From positions 124,001-188,000 of the forward strand of contig CAZBRD010000001.1 in the NCBI GenBank assembly GCA_964494205.1: 64,000 bases of DNA, in the 5' to 3' direction. A program made the translations under genes and the position numbers. Below are positions 52,644 through 60,012 of this stretch, piece by piece; position 1 is the stretch's first letter; every line of letters starts with the position of its first letter. The notes beneath the pieces were generated by a model that saw only the letters and a program-made list of their open reading frames with translations, had not been told where the DNA came from and did not search any database. The DNA is from JBBTCX01 sp964494205. GTDB taxonomy: Bacteria; Planctomycetota; Phycisphaerae; UBA1845.

Positions 52644-53471
52644 TCAATCTGGTTTCGACTTTTCGACTTTTTGACTTTTCGGCGTTTCGTTTTCGTCCGC
52701 CATTTCTTCGAGCACTACCTTGTATTCCTTGCAATCCCCAGGCAGTGCAAAGTCCTTGTTGCTGAGGCCGGTGTTAATGGAGTTCTTGCCAAGGTCGCTG
52801 AAGTCGGCCGTACTCACTTCCCGGCCGCGGTTTTTGGTCACGACGATTCGCCCGGGGAGATCGACGCTGCGCAGCACGAAAAACTCGAGTTGCTCATAAC
52901 GATCGCGCAGCGAGCTGAACGGCTTTGGTTTGCAACTGAGGTGATCGCTGTCGGCTGGATCGCCTTCCTTCGAGGGCACCAGCGTGACGTCAAAGTTCTG
53001 CAGAATCGTTTCCTTCTTCTGCCCGAATGGCAGCGGAAACGGCGCGCTCTCCAGATCGAAAAAGTCAACCTTCTCGCCGGGCTTGGCGATCTCGCGCTTC
53101 GTCACCTGCGACAACCGCTCCACAGCCTCGTGCAACCACTGACCGTCAAACAAATACCACTCGCGCTTCTTAACGATCCCGTCGGTGACGGTCTTCTCAA
53201 AGTGAATCATAAAGAGCGGGTTGGGATCGCTGATAAGGAATTGCAATGAACCATCCTTGGTTTGTGTCGTATACTCCAGCTTGTCGTCGACGAAGAGTTT
53301 GACCTTGCATTTCAAATCGGTAAGACCGTCGCGCGAGCGCTCCAATCGCGTGAGAATCTCATCGACCTTGGGGTCGACAGCTATTCCGTTAACGGGATCC
53401 TCCGCCCAGGCAACGCGTGCGGCACACAAGAACAACGCAACGACAAATTGACGAATTTTCATCACTATCAT
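52644..53471 (-). CDS. LolA-like (outer-membrane lipoprotein-sorting) exported protein
   Basis: 275 residues from the ATG at 53471 (GGAT eight bases upstream); an ATG at 53462 is equally possible and the frame is open to 53534. Signal peptide MKIRQFVVALFLCAARVAWA. The body has the LolA/LolB-like sequence of beta strands with a signature start VDEILTRLERSRDGLTDLKCKVKLFV and DGSLQFLISDPNPLFMIHF, ending in VLEEMADENE and a lysine-rich tail. In planctomycetes such proteins are numerous and likely bind lipids or lipoproteins in the periplasm; the exact role here is unknown. Confidence 0.8.
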   Translation of the reverse strand: MIVMKIRQFVVALFLCAARVAWAEDPVNGIAVDPKVDEILTRLERSRDGLTDLKCKVKLFVDDKLEYTTQTKDGSLQFLISDPNPLFMIHFEKTVTDGIVKKREWYLFDGQWLHEAVERLSQVTKREIAKPGEKVDFFDLESAPFPLPFGQKKETILQNFDVTLVPSKEGDPADSDHLSCKPKPFSSLRDRYEQLEFFVLRSVDLPGRIVVTKNRGREVSTADFSDLGKNSINTGLSNKDFALPGDCKEYKVVLEEMADENETPKSQKVEKSKPD

Positions 53472-53594
53472 GCTAGATGATCCGTGAAAAAGTAACAAGA
53501 ACGAGCGCTCCCTTGAACGAAGCCAATGGTTCAACGATTATGTAATCCCGCGACCAGAGTACATGACCTCAACTGTGGCGGATGCTACTTTTTT

Positions 53595-53613
53595 CCCCCC
53601 TTACTAAGGGGGG
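53595..53613. repeat. Palindrome CCCCCCTT-ACT-AAGGGGGG
   Basis: Same stem as at 10290-10308. It is followed by ACCAAGGGGGG. It lies between the LolA-like gene and the small peptide gene. Confidence 0.7.
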
Positions 53614-53648
53614 ACCAAGGGGGGGCCACTCGAAGGAGTCCATCAAAC

Positions 53649-53771
53649 ATGCGACAGTTATTCCAGACCGTGGTTAGCATCGCGATTCTTCTTCAGATTG
53701 CGACGTGTGTGGCCAATGACCCCACGACCGAAGTCTTACTTGAAGACACGAGCATTGTGTCAGAACCGTAA
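53649..53771 (+). CDS. Possible 40-residue exported peptide or truncated gene
   Basis: MRQLFQTVVSIAILLQIATCVANDPT... is a clean signal peptide (cleavage after CVA or VAN) followed by an 18-residue acidic tail, ending at TAA 53769-53771. AAGGAG (53633-53638) is ten bases before the ATG. The frame extends upstream through the CCCCCC palindrome but that part is not credible. With only a signal and a stub it may be the surviving 5' end of a longer gene, since decayed genes follow nearby; it could also be a real secreted peptide. Confidence 0.45.
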   Translation: MRQLFQTVVSIAILLQIATCVANDPTTEVLLEDTSIVSEP

Positions 53772-53798
53772 TCGATTGCGGCGTTTCGTATTCATCCG

Positions 53799-53823
53799 AA
53801 CCGCGATCGCAAGGGAGCGGCCT
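53799..53823. repeat. REP-like repeat, second family, copy 1
   Basis: GAACCGCGATCGCAAGGGAGCGGCC. A related copy, with CTAGGG for CAAGGG, lies at 57603-57625 inside murJ in the same orientation. Confidence 0.75.
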
Positions 53824-53913
53824 GAGCGTCAAAGATGATGCCAATATCGATTTACCACGCATCTGACCGTAGCGAATTCGATCATCATCCATTAACAGTC
53901 TAGGACAACCTAT

Positions 53914-54501
53914 ATGAAACTTCCGCAAACTTCTGATCATCGCAAAGCCGATCACCCGATCGAATCCATTTTCGTGGACCGCTGGTCGCCTCGCGCGATG
54001 TCCGGCGAATCGATCACCGACGGTGAACTGAACTCTCTCTTCGAGGCCGCCCGCTGGGCGCCGTCATCGTACAACGAGCAACCCTGGCGCATGCTTTATG
54101 CCACACGCGGCAGCGAACATTGGACGAGGTTTGTTGACTTTCTGGTCGAAGCCAACCGCGTCTGGGCCGACAAGGCCGCCGTTCTCATCGCGTTCACCGC
54201 CAGCAAAGTGTTCTCGCGCAACGGCCGTCCGAATCCGGTTCACGAGTTCGACTGTGGTTCGGCGTGGGAAAACCTCGCGTTGCAGGGAGCCAAGATGGGC
54301 CTCGTCGTCCACGGCATGGCTGGGTTCGATGCAGATAAGGTGAAAAAGAGCTGTAACGTCCCTGACGACTATTCCATTATCGCGATGGCTGCGGTCGGTC
54401 GCCCGGGCGATCCAGATGCGTTGCCTGAAAACCTGCGCAAGATCGAAGTGCCCTCACCGCGCAAACCGATCAAAGAGATTGCGCTTGAAGGTGGTTTTTA
54501 G
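53914..54501 (+). CDS. Nitroreductase family FMN-dependent oxidoreductase
   Basis: 195 residues. Nitroreductase fold with the N-terminal SPRAMSGESITDGELNSLFEAARWAPSSYNEQPWR (FMN phosphate and ribityl contacts, with the R-SxR-F-like region) and the C-terminal segment SAWENLALQGAKMGLVVHGMAGFD and YSIIAMAAVGRPG. It is about the usual length for the family. It should reduce nitroaromatics or quinones with NAD(P)H, or an unknown natural substrate. The last 14 codons recur at 55048-55089 as a remnant of a second copy. Confidence 0.92.
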   Translation: MKLPQTSDHRKADHPIESIFVDRWSPRAMSGESITDGELNSLFEAARWAPSSYNEQPWRMLYATRGSEHWTRFVDFLVEANRVWADKAAVLIAFTASKVFSRNGRPNPVHEFDCGSAWENLALQGAKMGLVVHGMAGFDADKVKKSCNVPDDYSIIAMAAVGRPGDPDALPENLRKIEVPSPRKPIKEIALEGGF

Positions 54502-54534
54502 GCTAGACACATAGTTTGGGGGAACAAAAGCGGT

Positions 54535-55008
54535 CTAAGGATTGTCACATGGCTGCACAAGTATCGGATCCCGCACCTTGATTACGTCATAGACTTCTTC
54601 TATTTCGACAGTGGCATCTTCGGCAACTTCAATAAACTGCGTTCGTGTGCAATCGTCCATAACCACGAAAATGGTAAGCCAGTAGACATCCGGGAGGTCG
54701 GGCCGAACGATGTCCAATGTCCCCGCTGGACCGCAATCACCCGATTGCGCAATGGAATTAAACTCGATACGAAACGACCCATCTTCCTGCGACAAAAAGT
54801 GCTGGTACTGATCGGAGGGCTGTTCGGGTACTTCATCCGGAGAATCAAGGATTCGTGCCGTGAGTCGAATGCCGCTCAAGGGTTCCCCGGAATTCGCATC
54901 AACAACTTGTCCCTCAACGAGGTAGGCGTACCAGGCATCACCACAAACGAGGTTGCATGCAGCAAGAAGTGAAAGCAGCAGAATGCCTGCAAACAACAAG
55001 TAACGCAT
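54535..55008 (-). CDS. Lipoprotein with carboxypeptidase-regulatory-like domain
   Basis: 157 residues from the ATG at 55008; an ATG at 55035 is an in-frame alternative. Lipoprotein signal MRYLLFAGILLLSLLAAC with the acylated cysteine at 18. A CarboxypepD_reg-like beta domain is visible (VEGQVVDANSGEPLSGIRLTARI ... DGSFRIEF). The rest is acidic. Its insertion separates the intact nitroreductase from the remnant at 55048. Function unknown, probably surface or periplasmic. Confidence 0.7.
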   Translation of the reverse strand: MRYLLFAGILLLSLLAACNLVCGDAWYAYLVEGQVVDANSGEPLSGIRLTARILDSPDEVPEQPSDQYQHFLSQEDGSFRIEFNSIAQSGDCGPAGTLDIVRPDLPDVYWLTIFVVMDDCTRTQFIEVAEDATVEIEEVYDVIKVRDPILVQPCDNP

Positions 55009-55047
55009 TCGAGTAAGGATAACAACGCTATACATGTGCGTCGAATG

Positions 55048-55089
55048 CGCAAGCCAATCAAGGAGATCGCGCTCGAAGGCGGTTTCTAG
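55048..55089 (+). pseudogene. Remnant of a second nitroreductase gene (3' end)
   Basis: 14 codons ending in TAG encode RKPIKEIALEGGF, identical to the end of the nitroreductase at 53914-54501. Seven of the 14 codons differ from that copy, all at silent third positions, so the two diverged under selection before the rest was lost. No upstream nitroreductase sequence remains on the plus strand: the preceding DNA belongs to the lipoprotein gene. Confidence 0.8.
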
Positions 55090-55166
55090 ACGACGAGACC
55101 ACTTTCACGCATACTCTTTGCCGAACACGTTTAGCAGACAATTGCACTATAGGAAGGAGGTGTCCA

Positions 55167-55417
55167 ATGACGCCATATGAACAGTTTGAGAACATGGAGC
55201 GCTTTTGAGAGGACCAGCAAGCGCCGCCGGGGATTCCCATCCGAGACGCAAGTGAAGTCCGGCGATCGTTTCGTGAACACGCCAGTCGGCGAAAAGGAGT
55301 TTGTCGAAAAGCTCGGTCGAAACGACCCGTGCCCATGCGATTCCGGCAAGTCCTTTCCGCAAGTGCTGCATGACTCGCGGCAGGCATGATGGTTCAAACC
55401 GTAACCACTACTTTTAG
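55167..55417 (+). pseudogene. Decayed SEC-C domain gene
   Basis: A strong ribosome-binding site (GGAAGGAGGTG) precedes the ATG at 55167, but the frame stops at TGA 55206. Beyond it, in a different frame, is a SEC-C zinc motif KLGRNDPCPCDSGKSF. The final RKCC of the motif is in yet another frame: removing one T at 55354-55356 restores SFRKCCMTRGRHD and an end at TAG 55417. So at least one stop and two frame changes disrupt a short SEC-C protein. The terminator follows 16 bases after that TAG. Sequencing error could explain one change, hardly all. Confidence 0.72.
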
Positions 55418-55432
55418 GGGTGAGTAATTACG

Positions 55433-55460
55433 AACGCCGTGCATTGCACGGCGTTTTTTT
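55433..55460 (+). terminator. Rho-independent terminator
   Basis: AACGCCGTGC-ATT-GCACGGCGTT followed by T5. Perfect 10-base stem. It closes the SEC-C pseudogene unit. Confidence 0.92.
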
Positions 55461-55489
55461 GTTCTTGATGTCCGTATAGACGGTAGCCA

Positions 55490-56406
55490 TCAATCCAAAC
55501 ATCCGCACGGATCGGCACCGCTGAACGCATTCAACACAGACAGCACGTCATCAAGATTGATGATTCCGTTGCCGGCGCAGGGCGGATGTATGTCCGCGTT
55601 TCGACAATTCGCCGCATTGGAGAAACCGCCCAGGCAACAGAGAATATCGTCGAGGTCGACAGCATTGGCAGGGCCCGCACAGTTTACATTCCCATAGCGA
55701 ACGGTCGTGTTCCGGCAACATCCGCTACAGGTTTCGCACGTACAGGCGTTCAAGTCCGACGGACAATCGCCGCCATTCGTACAACTGGGCGGACAGGCGA
55801 CACCATCACCCAGATAAGTCCCATCGCCCAAAGACTCGCAAGTACTCTCCTGCACTTGGATGCAGGGTTGGTTCAAGACAGTAAACACGTTTGAATGAAA
55901 CCCGCAACAGGCTCCTGACGGGAGAGAACAACATCCAACACCACCGCTTCCATATTGGCAAAGCACGATTCCAAAGTCTACGGTGTCGGAAACTCCGTCT
56001 TCGTTAAGATCACACCACGAAACGGAATTTGGATTCGAAAGGCAGCCAGTCGCCTGGACAATTTCGGGTACGCCGAGAGTACAACTGGTCGATCGGAACC
56101 AGCCCATGCAGTAGTCACACGCGTTGCCTGTGCCGTTTGCATCACAATCATATTGATTGGCATTCGATTTGTCTGGGCAATTGTCGCATCCAGCCGGAAT
56201 AGAATCGCTATCCACGTCATCCCCGCACGCACCACCGGGGACAGATGTTGTGCCACCCAAGGCTGTACACTCCGACGAGGTGATCGCCCAGCGCAGATGC
56301 TTCCGGAATGCTCACAACAAACCATTTGCGCATAACTTGATGCAGCAGTACATGACATGACCACAACAACAATCAAACATCTATGGAGTTGATGACGAGT
56401 CGACAT
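55490..56406 (-). CDS. Exported dockerin/TSP3-like protein, frameshifted near 56285
   Basis: The gene appears in two frames. A signal peptide (MSTRHQLHRCLIVVVVMSCTAASSYAQ) from the ATG at 56406 runs to CCEHSGSICAG; a one-base loss in the run at about 56281-56290 shifts the rest, which continues as ITSSECTALGGTTSVPGGACGDD in the second frame to 55490. The downstream part has a TSP3-type unit (DVDSDSIPAGCDNCPDKSNANQ), cysteine-rich GACC-type units and three dockerin-like EF-hand units (DLNEDGVSDTVDFGIVL, AVDLDDILCCLGGF, IINLDDVLSVLNAFSG). The upstream CCEHSGS...C is a match to the same GACC-type unit, which makes one gene the best reading. Either a recent pseudogene or a sequencing error. Confidence 0.75.
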
Positions 56407-56570
56407 GACGCTTATCTCCCGGAAGTCGAAAGCTCCCCGTAAAAGTACCCGCTGGCTACAGACACCTCGATGCAGGTGCATGAAAAATGTACCGCAATCG
56501 TACACTCGCGGCGTGAATTGCCTCAATACTTAAATAGGAAATATTAGGGGAAATTCTCGAGCTTGCTTGG

Positions 56571-58346
56571 CTATTCCACGGGAACAACGGCCTTTCGGCG
56601 TTCCATCGCCCATCCGAGCTCGGGCGCCTTCAGCAATTTTGCAACCGCGACGAACATGACAAGTCCCACTCCGAGCAACACAGGCAACTGCATGTACGGA
56701 CTTGAACCAAAGCGTCCATTCGCCAAGACGAATGCATTGACTCCCCACAGTGCCACGGCCATGGCACCTGTCGCAAGCCCAATTCTTGCCACGCCCGTCA
56801 TCACGTTGCCCCAATCCAAGTCCGGCAATCGTCGCGTCAGCAGAATCGCCAGCCAGATAACCTGTATGCCAGCACACACCGAGGTCGACATCGCCAGCCC
56901 GCGCTCCTGCATGGGGAACACCAGCGACAAGTTCATCACGAAATCGATCGCAACCATGTACCCCGCCACCCGCGCCGGCGTCTTGCTGTCGTGCAACGAG
57001 TAAAACGCACGCACCAGCAAATGCTGCGTGAAATAGAACACCAGCCCGATGCAATAGAAAACCAACGTGGCTGCCACGCGCGCGGTGTCATCTGCATTGA
57101 ATGCGCCGCGCTCGAAGAGCACCGCCGTCAATGGCCTCGCGATGAACATCAACCCAATCGCCGCCGGCAACGCCGTCACCTGCGTCACGCGAATCCCGCG
57201 CGCCAGAATCTCAGCCATTCCTTTGTGATCGCCACTGGCTGCCCGCTCCGAAAGCGTCGGAAAAATGGCCGTCGCCAGCGAGATGCCAAAAACGCCCAGC
57301 GGAAGCTGATACAAATACTGCGCATAGCCAAGCACGGCAGGCCCAACGCGCTCACCATCCGATTTGATGAACAAATACGCAATCAAATAGTCCGCCAGCG
57401 AATTGATCTGCATGGCCGACAAACCGATGGTCATCGGCAGCAACAGCGTACACACCTTGCGAACATACGGATCGTTCCACGACTGTCGCAGCAAACCGAA
57501 TGTAGTGCCTGTAACCGCAGCAGCCTCCCTCTCCCTATTAGGGAGAGGGTCGGGGTGAGGGTCTCGACTAGTCGAGAATGTTCCCGTTTCGTCGATTTCA
57601 GCACCGCGACCGCTAGGGAGCGGCCTTGAACTACTATCGCCTCGCGTCGAGTAAATCGGCCCAAACCCCAGGGCGCGCAACCCCACATACGAAACCACCA
57701 ACTGCACCACCCCACCAACAACCACGCCCCACGCAATGATGCGCATCAGCGGTGCATCGGTCAGACCCAGGCCCCATGCGCCGGTCACAGCCGCAATCAC
57801 AATCGTAATGTTCAGCAGAATCGGCACACCCGCAGGGATCGCGAACGACTTGCGAACGTTCAGCACACCGCCCACCACAGCCGTCAGGCAGATCGGCACC
57901 ATGTAGGGCATCATGATCGCCACGAGCCACAACGCCGGGTCGTCTTTGATCGACCGCCAAGCCAGGACCCCCGCTTCAATCGCTAAAACGCCCAGACCGA
58001 GGAATACCGCCATCACGACCAGCAGCCGACCGACAAACTCGCGCGATGGCCTCTCGCCTCGAGTCTGCAAACTCTCGGTCAAAACCGGAATCATCGAGGA
58101 CGACAGCGCCCCCTCGCCGAAGAGTCGCCGCGCGAGATTGGGAACCATAAACGCGATACGAAAGGCCGAAAGCAGCCCACCCGTGCTGAAGAAGTAGCTC
58201 AGGACTCCCTCCCGTACCACGCCCAGCACGCGCGAGATCATGGTGAGCGCGGCGATGACCCGCGCCGATGAGAATACTCCCGCTTCCGACTTCATACGCG
58301 TGGAAGTTATTTGCGAACCAGCCACGGAGCAATTAAGCGTGGTCAT
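56571..58346 (-). CDS. murJ: Lipid II flippase MurJ
   Basis: 591-residue MATE/MOP-superfamily protein that flips lipid II across the cytoplasmic membrane for peptidoglycan synthesis. About 14 hydrophobic helices; N-terminal signature ALTMISRVLGVVREGVLSYFFSTGGLLSAFRIAFMVPNLARRLFGEGALSSSMIPVL and ALPAAIGLMFIARPLTAVLFERGAFNADDT are characteristic. It is about 60 residues longer than usual; some 33 of these (residues about 242-274) are translated from palindromic repeats in a loop after helix 6. An ATG at 58295 is a second possible start. GC-rich; monocistronic or followed by a 164-base spacer. Confidence 0.95.
   Translation of the reverse strand: MTTLNCSVAGSQITSTRMKSEAGVFSSARVIAALTMISRVLGVVREGVLSYFFSTGGLLSAFRIAFMVPNLARRLFGEGALSSSMIPVLTESLQTRGERPSREFVGRLLVVMAVFLGLGVLAIEAGVLAWRSIKDDPALWLVAIMMPYMVPICLTAVVGGVLNVRKSFAIPAGVPILLNITIVIAAVTGAWGLGLTDAPLMRIIAWGVVVGGVVQLVVSYVGLRALGFGPIYSTRGDSSSRPLPSGRGAEIDETGTFSTSRDPHPDPLPNREREAAAVTGTTFGLLRQSWNDPYVRKVCTLLLPMTIGLSAMQINSLADYLIAYLFIKSDGERVGPAVLGYAQYLYQLPLGVFGISLATAIFPTLSERAASGDHKGMAEILARGIRVTQVTALPAAIGLMFIARPLTAVLFERGAFNADDTARVAATLVFYCIGLVFYFTQHLLVRAFYSLHDSKTPARVAGYMVAIDFVMNLSLVFPMQERGLAMSTSVCAGIQVIWLAILLTRRLPDLDWGNVMTGVARIGLATGAMAVALWGVNAFVLANGRFGSSPYMQLPVLLGVGLVMFVAVAKLLKAPELGWAMERRKAVVPVE
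57527..57625. repeat. REP-like repeats of two families inside murJ
   Basis: A CCCTCTCCCT-ATT-AGGGAGAGGG hairpin followed by TCGGGGTGAGGG (57527-57561) is the family found at 3096 and 3671, here inverted. It is followed by a perfect 14-base palindrome CTCGACTAGTCGAG (57563-57576) and, at 57603-57625, ACCGCGACCGCTAGGGAGCGGCC, the second family (copy also at 53799). All are read in frame. Confidence 0.8.
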
Positions 58347-58472
58347 CTGTAACTATCCGTCGGTTTTTAGATACCCTGCAAGATTCTGAACGGTTCGTGG
58401 GGCTTGAATCGTCATCCACTAAATCGCTTTCCATTGGGTCAAAGCGACACAACAACCCTTATGGAGCCAGCC

Positions 58473-59864
58473 GTGCTAATCGACACCAAGACCGCCTTTG
58501 CATTACTCGTTCCCGTCGTCGCCTGCTACGCCATTCCGCAATGGGCTGAAGGCGGAGTGGCCGAGCCCGCACGAGTTGCATTGCCGGACACCGCACCGGG
58601 CAAATGCGCCGGCGCGTATATCGATGCGTTTAACTCCGGCGACGCAGACAAGATGCGCGCTTTCGAGGAGGCGTATCGCGCCAAGTCAGCGCTCCAGACG
58701 CGAACCATTGAGGATCGTCTCAAGCAATACGACAAGATGAAGGGCGAATGGGGCAAGCTGGAGATTCGCAAAGTCGCCTCCGCCAAAGACACCGACATTA
58801 CCCTCCTCGTTCACATCGCCAATGAAAACGAGTTGTTCGAGTTCCAGTTCGTTCTCGAACCCGAGAAGCCCTTCGGCCTTGATCACATCAAGATCATGGG
58901 CCCGGTTACTATCGAAGACGCAGCCAAGGCCAGCGAACCGCTGACGCCCGAACTTCGCACGTCCACCGTTGAATCCACCGCAAAAACGCTGGAAGAGAAT
59001 TATGTCTTTCCGGAAGTCGGCGCGAAAATGGCGGCTGCCCTTCGCGAGAATCTGAAATCGAAGAAATACGATTCCGAATCCACCGCCGGTGATCTCGCTC
59101 GCCGACTGACCGAAGACCTCCGCGCAATCTGCAAAGACAAGCATCTGGCCGTCTCAGCCGCTGCTCTCCCTGATGAAAAAGAAGGCGGCCCGATGCGCCG
59201 CCGCGGCACGCCCGACGACGCCCGCCGAGAAAACTACGCTTTCCGCAAGGTAGAAGTTCTTCCCGGCAACATTGGCTATGTGAAGTTTGACGAGTTCCAC
59301 CCCAGCGACGGCGCCAAGCAGGTCGCAGCCGGTGCGATGGCATTCCTCGCCAACAGCGACGCCCTCATCTTTGACCTGCGCGAAAACGGCGGCGGCTCGC
59401 CCGAGATGATCAAGTTCCTGTCAAACTACCTCTTCGACAAACCAACGCACCTCAACAGCTTCTACGACCGCAGCGCCAACAAAACCGAAGAGTGGTGGAC
59501 CGAATCACCCATTGACGGCCGACGTTTTGCAAACGACCTGCCCGTGTACGTGCTGACCAGCAAGTACACCTTCTCCGGGGCCGAGGAGTTCGCATACAAT
59601 CTGCAAAACCTCAAACGTGCGACCATCATCGGCGAAACCACCGGCGGCGGCGCTCACCCGGTTCAATCGATGCGCATCAACGATCGCTTCAGCATGATGG
59701 TTCCCTACGCGCGCGCAGTGAACCCTATCACCCAAACCAACTGGGAAGGCGTCGGCGTCAAGCCACATATCGAAGTTCCAGCCGCCGATGCGCTCAACCG
59801 CGCCAAAGAAGAAATCACGAAGAAGATCAGCGAGCGAAAAGTGATCGTGACAAACCCCAAATAG
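58473..59864 (+). CDS. Exported S41 family peptidase (tail-specific protease / IRBP-like)
   Basis: 463 residues from the GTG at 58473: GGAG six bases upstream and a direct signal peptide MLIDTKTAFALLVPVVACYAIPQWA; the ATG at 58404 is a less likely alternative. An N-terminal NTF2-like or DUF domain (about 40-160) precedes the S41 fold, which resembles the IRBP-like branch without a PDZ domain: LEENYVFPEVGAKMAAAL, LPGNIGYVKFDEF, LIFDLRENGGGSPEM, and the nucleophile in SKYTFSGAEEFAYNL (Ser368), then IIGETTGGGAHP. Likely a periplasmic serine protease or peptide-binding protein. Confidence 0.9.
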   Translation: MLIDTKTAFALLVPVVACYAIPQWAEGGVAEPARVALPDTAPGKCAGAYIDAFNSGDADKMRAFEEAYRAKSALQTRTIEDRLKQYDKMKGEWGKLEIRKVASAKDTDITLLVHIANENELFEFQFVLEPEKPFGLDHIKIMGPVTIEDAAKASEPLTPELRTSTVESTAKTLEENYVFPEVGAKMAAALRENLKSKKYDSESTAGDLARRLTEDLRAICKDKHLAVSAAALPDEKEGGPMRRRGTPDDARRENYAFRKVEVLPGNIGYVKFDEFHPSDGAKQVAAGAMAFLANSDALIFDLRENGGGSPEMIKFLSNYLFDKPTHLNSFYDRSANKTEEWWTESPIDGRRFANDLPVYVLTSKYTFSGAEEFAYNLQNLKRATIIGETTGGGAHPVQSMRINDRFSMMVPYARAVNPITQTNWEGVGVKPHIEVPAADALNRAKEEITKKISERKVIVTNPK

Positions 59865-60012
59865 CGTGAACTCATTATCACGCCGAACAAAAAAACTTTG
59901 ACCAGTTTACCCAGCAGAGCCCCCTGCGCAAGTAGGGGAAAAATAGAGCGTCATTTGTCCAAAGCTTTGCGCCTTCGCGTCTTTGCGCGAGAGCATATTG
60001 GAGAAAACCTCT

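Noticed and set aside
55206..55208. TGA read as selenocysteine in the SEC-C gene
   Set aside because: Further frame changes follow, so a single recoded stop would not restore the protein, and no SECIS-like structure was evident.
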